DNA of 64,000 nt from Peromyscus leucopus (taxonomy: Eukaryota; Chordata; Mammalia; Rodentia; Cricetidae): positions 76,305,164-76,369,163 of the forward strand of contig NC_051086.1 of the NCBI RefSeq assembly GCF_004664715.2. The letters are read 5' to 3'. Within the stretch, counting starts at the first letter, position 1, and each line of letters starts with the position of its first letter. The translations under genes and the position numbers were made by a program. The notes under the pieces were generated by a model. The model was not told the origin of the DNA. It searched no databases and was given only the letters and a program-made list of their open reading frames with translations. Below, one piece after another: positions 59,141 through 64,000 of this stretch.

Positions 59141-60084
59141 TAGAATTTGAAGACTTTTTTTTCCCAGTACATTTGTCTGCCTCTCTGTCATTCCGACACA
59201 TAGATTTTCCAGGCATGTCCATGCCATCTGCAAACACTTCCCTCTGGATGCAGCCACAAGATCACTGTTTCAGGGACTGTATGAGCAACACATAAGGATC
59301 CAGTAGTCTTGGTTGCATAGAGAGATGCTGTCTTAAACAACCTAAATGAAAAAAATCTAAGTTTTTGATTGTTTCATGGCATATTCAATTATCTATCAGA
59401 CCAAGCAACTGCTCTTTATGAATTCAATAATGTCTCATCAATTAGTTTATCCAAATCAGCTATATCTTAAACTAAATCTCAGTTTTAAAAATCGACTTGA
59501 TTTTTATTATACTTATAAAAATTTATAGATTATGTGAAATGATTTATCATTTTCAAAACACTGCATCTTTCTAGACAATATAATAAAATATAAAGTGGCC
59601 TATGATCCGAAATTCTGCAATCAAACTTTTAATTTTAATATTTACAGAATTATGTGGATTCATGATCAGCATGCTCATATCTTTTCAGATAAGATTCAGA
59701 AAATTCTCCTGGCTCACCCACTCAGCCGCAGTTGCTCATAAATACAACACATAAATATGATAGTTGTACTTTTATTTGTGTGCATTTGTAATATGAAAAT
59801 ACAGAAGAAAAGATACTGACGAAAATACACAAAGTCAGATTCTGAAATACCTTTTGTGGACTAACATCTGAACAGCCTGGGTTGTGACTGTCATTGGATC
59901 CGTTTCTTGGTTTCCCCGCCCCTTCTGTGTGATGCTGAGCACAGTTGAGCACAACTGATTCTCATCAGGTTTAAGTTTTGATGTCAAGGAACCAGACTGC
60001 TTCTCCCTTCCAAATAGAGACTGTAATGGTGGCGGGGATGGAAGGCCAGTCATTGCAAGATAGTCACACATTTTCCCATCATGA
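59141..60084. other. No recognised repeat
   Basis: Unassigned, except for the segment at 59644-59745 that resembles 57431-57545. Confidence 0.4.
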
Positions 60085-60360
60085 TGTCGATGTCCCCTGC
60101 CCACAGAATCCCTCCTCTCTCTTATTGGTTGGATTCCTTGCTCAGCCTTGGTGCAGCGGGGAGGGGTTTGGACTTGCCTCAGCTGAATGTGCCAGGCTCT
60201 GCTGATTTTCCATGGGAGACCTTGATTTGGAAAATGTGGAGATGGGGGGTAGGGTGGGGGGAAGGCTGGGGGTGAGAAGAGGGAAGAGGGGGGATCTATG
60301 GTTGGTATGTAAAGTGAATAGGAAATTTCTGAGTAAAATATGAAAAAAAAAAGATATTTG
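60085..60360 (+). mobile_element. L1 3' UTR and terminus, sense
   Basis: gcagcggggaggggtttgg, cttgcctcagctgaatgtgc, ccatgggagaccttgatttg, a G-rich tract and ctatggttggtatgtaaagt followed by an A run make up the last 270 bp of a rodent L1. The 180-codon antisense frame across it is a by-product of base composition. Confidence 0.85.
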
Positions 60361-60639
60361 CTGTTTTCAACAAACATGTCTCATCTATGTCAGTTCCCTA
60401 TACATTCTGGATTTTCAGTGTGACTTATTCACTTGTTTAATTCTTATATTTCCTATTTTGCTTAATGATATTATTTCAGTTAAACTGTATAGCTTGTAAT
60501 TAGCAGTAGAACCAAGTAAATGGTTAAGGGAGCGTCATAAGTAATGGGTAATACTTGTCATAATGAAAATTAGTTTTGAAACATGTTGAGATTAATCAAC
60601 ATGCGATAAATTGCACATTTCAAACAGAACTCACTAAGT

Positions 60640-61010
60640 TTGTAAATTCATACATATGGCACACAAATGTTTAGAGCAATGTTTTTTCCTAACAAGTAAA
60701 AAGTGGAAACAAATGTCCACCTATGGGTGGACAGATAAAACGATGTGCCAAAGTAGTGCTCAATCATTTAGCTATTAATAGACGAAACTACACATATTTT
60801 AACATGAATGAACTGTGAAAACTTTATGCTAAGTGAAAGAAATTAAACACAAAAGGTCACCTAACACATAATTCCATTTATAGAAATGTCCACATAGACA
60901 GATTCATGGAGAAAGGAAGTAGATTGGGCATTGCAAGGGTTACAGGTATACTTATGGGTTTGGGAACTTAAAAAAAAAATCTTTGAAGAACTTTTTCATG
61001 CAACATATAT
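60640..61010 (+). mobile_element. Ancient L1M 3' end, sense
   Basis: gtggaaacaaatgtccacct, gaatgaactgtgaaaacttt, atgctaagtgaaagaaatta, cacaaaaggtcacctaacac and aattccatttatagaaatgt are the ordered landmarks of an old mammalian L1 ORF2/3' UTR junction. Confidence 0.8.
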
Positions 61011-61539
61011 TTAAAACACCATTATAATGACATATGTATGGGTCCAAAAAGCTTTGGATCTTTTGTAATGCCTTTCCCCTTCTTCTGTTTTCCTGAATAT
61101 CACTGTTCTAGATTTTGTCGCCTAAGGGAAGTTGGCATATTTGTAGAAAATAATTTTTTGGAAAATATTTTTAAATGAAGCTACATATGTATTTTTTTTA
61201 TCAAGAATCATTGTTTGGAATAATTCTTGAGAAATTTATCTGAAGTCTAGCATGAAGCAATGTAACTCCTCATTTCTGAGTGTAATCGACTGTGTTACGA
61301 CATCACAGTGTGTGTGTTTGTAACTTGATGATGGACAGTTGTGAGAGTTTAAATATATGTCCAAGCTCTTAACTATTTTTATCCATGGATCACTATATGT
61401 GCAAGGAATGGAAGACTTATAGCACATTTTATTCAGTTTTCAAATAAATGCCAAATTACACCTGTGTGTGTTATATATGTATAAATCTAATCTGTCACCC
61501 AAAAACATATACTACAAGATTTATTAACAAAAATTAAAT
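61011..61539. other. No recognised feature
   Basis: AT-rich, unassigned. Confidence 0.4.
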
Positions 61540-61985
61540 AGAGCCAGATAGGCAGTTCACATATTTAAATTGCCCCATAGTCAATGATGCTGTATATTTC
61601 CCGAGTTTGTTTTTATCTCAGCATTTAATTTTAGAAAAATGAGAATTGCTGTATTGTCTAGTTTACTAATGTTTTCTCCTACAGAATTTAATCTGTCATT
61701 GATCCTATATATAGCATCTTTAATATTTCTATATATTTCATAATTCTATATTTACCCCTGTTGCTTGAGGTGGTCTTTTATATCTTGTAAATCTCTAGCA
61801 TATCATGTTAATTTTTTGCTCTTGTTGTGCTGAAGGTTACTAATTTTAATTTTATAACCTCATTTTCAGGTCAGTATTGATTAACTAATATTTCTTTTTA
61901 CTGTGGATTTTGTTTAACTGTTCCTTTGCATTTCTTTGTTCAACTATGAGATGCCAGAGACTTCATTTTACTTCACTTGATGTCA
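61540..61985 (-). mobile_element. Possible ancient L1M/HAL1 fragment, antisense
   Basis: The T-rich text with ttaatatttctatatatttc and gtggtcttttatatcttgta resembles antisense old L1 sequence. Weak. Confidence 0.3.
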
Positions 61986-62735
61986 GAAATAATACTTTTG
62001 CATTCCTAAGTACTAAGTAGAGCTGAATGCAATGTGACACTTTCCATTCTTTCTTAATATTTGTCAAATAGTATTAGAAAAGGTTATGCCAAACTGCTTC
62101 AGCTCTACTTGAAAGCACGTTTATCTGAAATCTCTCAGTGACATCAAACAAATCATGAGGTTCTACTCTTCTTTTTTGAAGAAGAACTAAGTACAGCTGC
62201 AGAAGATTCCCAAGATACCATTTCTTACACTCCTGTTCAGTGCTTCTGTCTCAGGATGGGAAAGTGTTGTCACAGGCATACCCTGATTACTCCAGTGGAA
62301 ACTGGAAGACCTAGAGAGTCTGATGACACTTGGAATTCTCTCCCTTCCTAATCTTCTCTCTGACATAGTCTTGCTGTTAAAAGACTCAAGTGTATATTTC
62401 AAGCCTATGACTAACATGATGAAGTTTTCCTTGGTTGAGGAAAAACTTACTAATGTATTAAATATCAAAAAGAAAAACAAACAGTTGGAAAACTGAAGAT
62501 TGAAAAATACAACTTGGTGAACAGTGTACATGAGAGAATCCTCAAAATAAAGCAAACTCTATTAAAATCAATATGCAGATTCATAACACAATCCTGTTTA
62601 AAATAACAGGTATTTATTTTCAAGAAAAATATTTATGGGTCAAAGTTATTAAGTAGTAGTATGCATATTTTATTTTGTTTTATTGTAACTGTATTAAGTG
62701 AATTTGAAGAACAGTTTTGGATATGAATCTTTGAG
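61986..62735. other. No recognised feature
   Basis: Unassigned. A 122-codon antisense frame at 62187-62555 has no domain or signal that I recognise. Confidence 0.4.
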
Positions 62736-62905
62736 TTGTGCCAAGCTTGATGGCTCACACCTTTAATCCCAGCACTCAAGAGGGAGAAGCAGGTGGATCT
62801 CTATGGGTTCAAGGCCAGCTAGGTCTACATGATAAATTCCAAGCCTACCTGGGATACACAGTGAGACCTTGTTTGAAAATCAAAAGTCAAAAAAGAAAAA
62901 AAAAA
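62736..62905 (+). mobile_element. B1 SINE, sense, full length
   Basis: gccaagcttgatggctcaca, cctttaatcccagcactcaa, gcaggtggatctctatgggt, tcaaggccagctaggtctac and cagtgagaccttgtttgaaa, then an A-rich tail: a complete B1 with a Pol III A-box-like and B-box-like region. Confidence 0.95.
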
Positions 62906-63570
62906 GGAAAGAAAAACCCAAAACAAAAACATAACCACCACCAACATCAAGAAATTGAAGAGTTTGGAATGAGGATGTTTAAACTGTTGTTTTTATTTAG
63001 CATTGTGTTGATCATGAGGACTCGTAATAATTCCAAAGACAGCAAATTTTAGCAACCCTAGTCTTTGAAAAAAGTATGGAAATCAGTGTTACCTTAAATA
63101 ACTATTTAAAAGATTATATAGATGACTGGGAATTATATTTTCTGTGAAACAGTAATAGCAAGATGTGCAACATATTTTGAAAGAGTAATTTAAGACAATT
63201 CTTTTAAAATAAATATTTTGGCTGGACATATATCAAACTAGTATTAATTCTTTTATCTGTCAGTTTTCAGTCTGGAGATCTTTCCTGGGAAAATAAACTA
63301 AAATGAAAACAGACTTTTATGACAAACATTGTGTTTATTGTTAAAATATTTTTTCATAACTGCATAAACTCAAAGATTTTGCCTCAAGAAATGCCATGAA
63401 TTCAATTAATTGATTCATTCAGCCATTTGAGATTTGTGTAATTGCTGAAATGTTTATAAAGCAACAACTTTGAAAATGTTGTTGAAATAATATTAAATCA
63501 GTTAAGAAGGATAATATATTGCCTACTATATTATGTTAATTTTATTACATATGTTTATTTGTGTGTGTGT
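62906..63570. other. No recognised feature
   Basis: A-rich B1 tail followed by unassigned AT-rich sequence. Confidence 0.4.
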
Positions 63571-63636
63571 GAAAGAAAAAAGGAAAGAAAGGAAGGAAGG
63601 AAGGAAAGAAGAAAGGGAGGAAGGAAGGAAGGAAGA
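63571..63636 (+). repeat. (GGAA)n/(GAAA)n purine-rich microsatellite
   Basis: Imperfect GAAA and GGAA units on a purine-only strand, 66 bp. Confidence 0.9.
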
Positions 63637-63649
63637 CAGATGATCATGT

Positions 63650-63795
63650 GAGTCCCAAAGTGCATGTGCTTAGGTCAGAGGACAACTTGTACAACTTGGG
63701 GAAGTGAATTCCATTCTTCTACTATGTGGACTGTAGAAGTCTTCACAGGTTGTTAGGCTTGATGGCTAATGCCTTTATTCACTGAACCCTCTACT
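63650..63795 (-). mobile_element. B3-type SINE, antisense, degraded
   Basis: ggtcagaggacaacttgtac, gaattccattcttctactat, ctaatgcctttattcactga and accct follow the antisense order of a B3/B2-like SINE (aggtcagaggacaacttg...gcctttacccactgagcc). Confidence 0.6.
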
Positions 63796-64000
63796 GTAAT
63801 TCTTAGTAAGAAATTTTACATAAAAGGAGCCAGCAAGTCACCATCAAATACACACATACACATAGATCTTTTGAGAAGGGTCCAATGGTAGAAGAAAAAC
63901 AAAGTTACAGAGTTTGACACAGATTCTCAATGAGTCTGCATATCCTGGCGGTGACTCACTGTGTTAAATTCAACTAACCTAAGTAAAGCTATGTGATGCC
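63796..64000. other. No recognised feature
   Basis: The last 200 bases carry nothing I can assign. Confidence 0.4.

Noticed and set aside
59835..60377. 180-codon open frame on the minus strand
   Set aside because: Antisense of an L1 3' UTR G-rich tract, giving a P/S-rich translation. No homology to a protein I know.

Overview
This window looks like gene-poor nuclear DNA from a rodent, most likely a cricetid (vole, hamster or deer-mouse group). The basis is the repeat content. There are B1, B2/B3, B4 and ID-like SINEs, many 3' ends of rodent Lx/L1 LINEs, and short LTR elements that I associate from memory with cricetid genomes. Older mammalian repeats (MIR, MER20, ancient L1M) lie underneath. 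I find no protein-coding exon, RNA gene, CpG-island promoter or intact viral or LINE coding region. The open reading frames either lie in repeats or are short and featureless.

Layout. 0-3 kb: a rodent LTR-like repeat and two copies of an LTR family that carries B1 sequence, one of them inside an Lx 3' UTR. 4-5 kb: an antisense L1 3' UTR and a split rodent repeat. 7-15 kb: the main LINE block, with an antisense L1 (8.4-10.6 kb) meeting a decayed sense L1 (10.6-13.5 kb) head to head, one solo LTR, and a second LTR-like unit followed by unidentified sequence and another L1 3' end. 15.7-16.5 kb and 20.5-23 kb: antisense L1 3' ends, including a short element with the inverted form expected of twin priming. 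23-31 kb: B2/B3/B4 SINEs, MIR, MER20 and two sense L1 3' UTRs. 32-46 kb: long repeat-poor stretches with microsatellites, an LTR-like repeat, L1 tails and B1s. 47-56 kb: the LTR-rich part, with a CCAAT/TATA-bearing LTR family at 47.8 and 55.3 kb, a related LTR-like unit at 49.6 kb, and an Lx 3' UTR (50.8-52.3 kb) broken by a solo LTR and a younger L1. 56-64 kb: B4, microsatellites, ancient L1M pieces, an L1 tail and a B1.

The best-supported observations are structural. Several LTR elements can be bounded to the base by TG...CA ends and 6-bp target-site duplications (ccttag at 1.3/1.8 kb, gttatt at 51.4/51.7 kb, ctgagg at 55.3/56.0 kb, and a one-mismatch pair at 9.4/9.9 kb). One LTR contains a 27-bp, eight-copy minisatellite, and another has a tandemly reiterated B1-head segment. 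These are signs of LTR-family remodelling rather than a gene system. Nothing here encodes a recognisable new functional system. Repeat-family names come from memory of consensus sequences, not from a database search.
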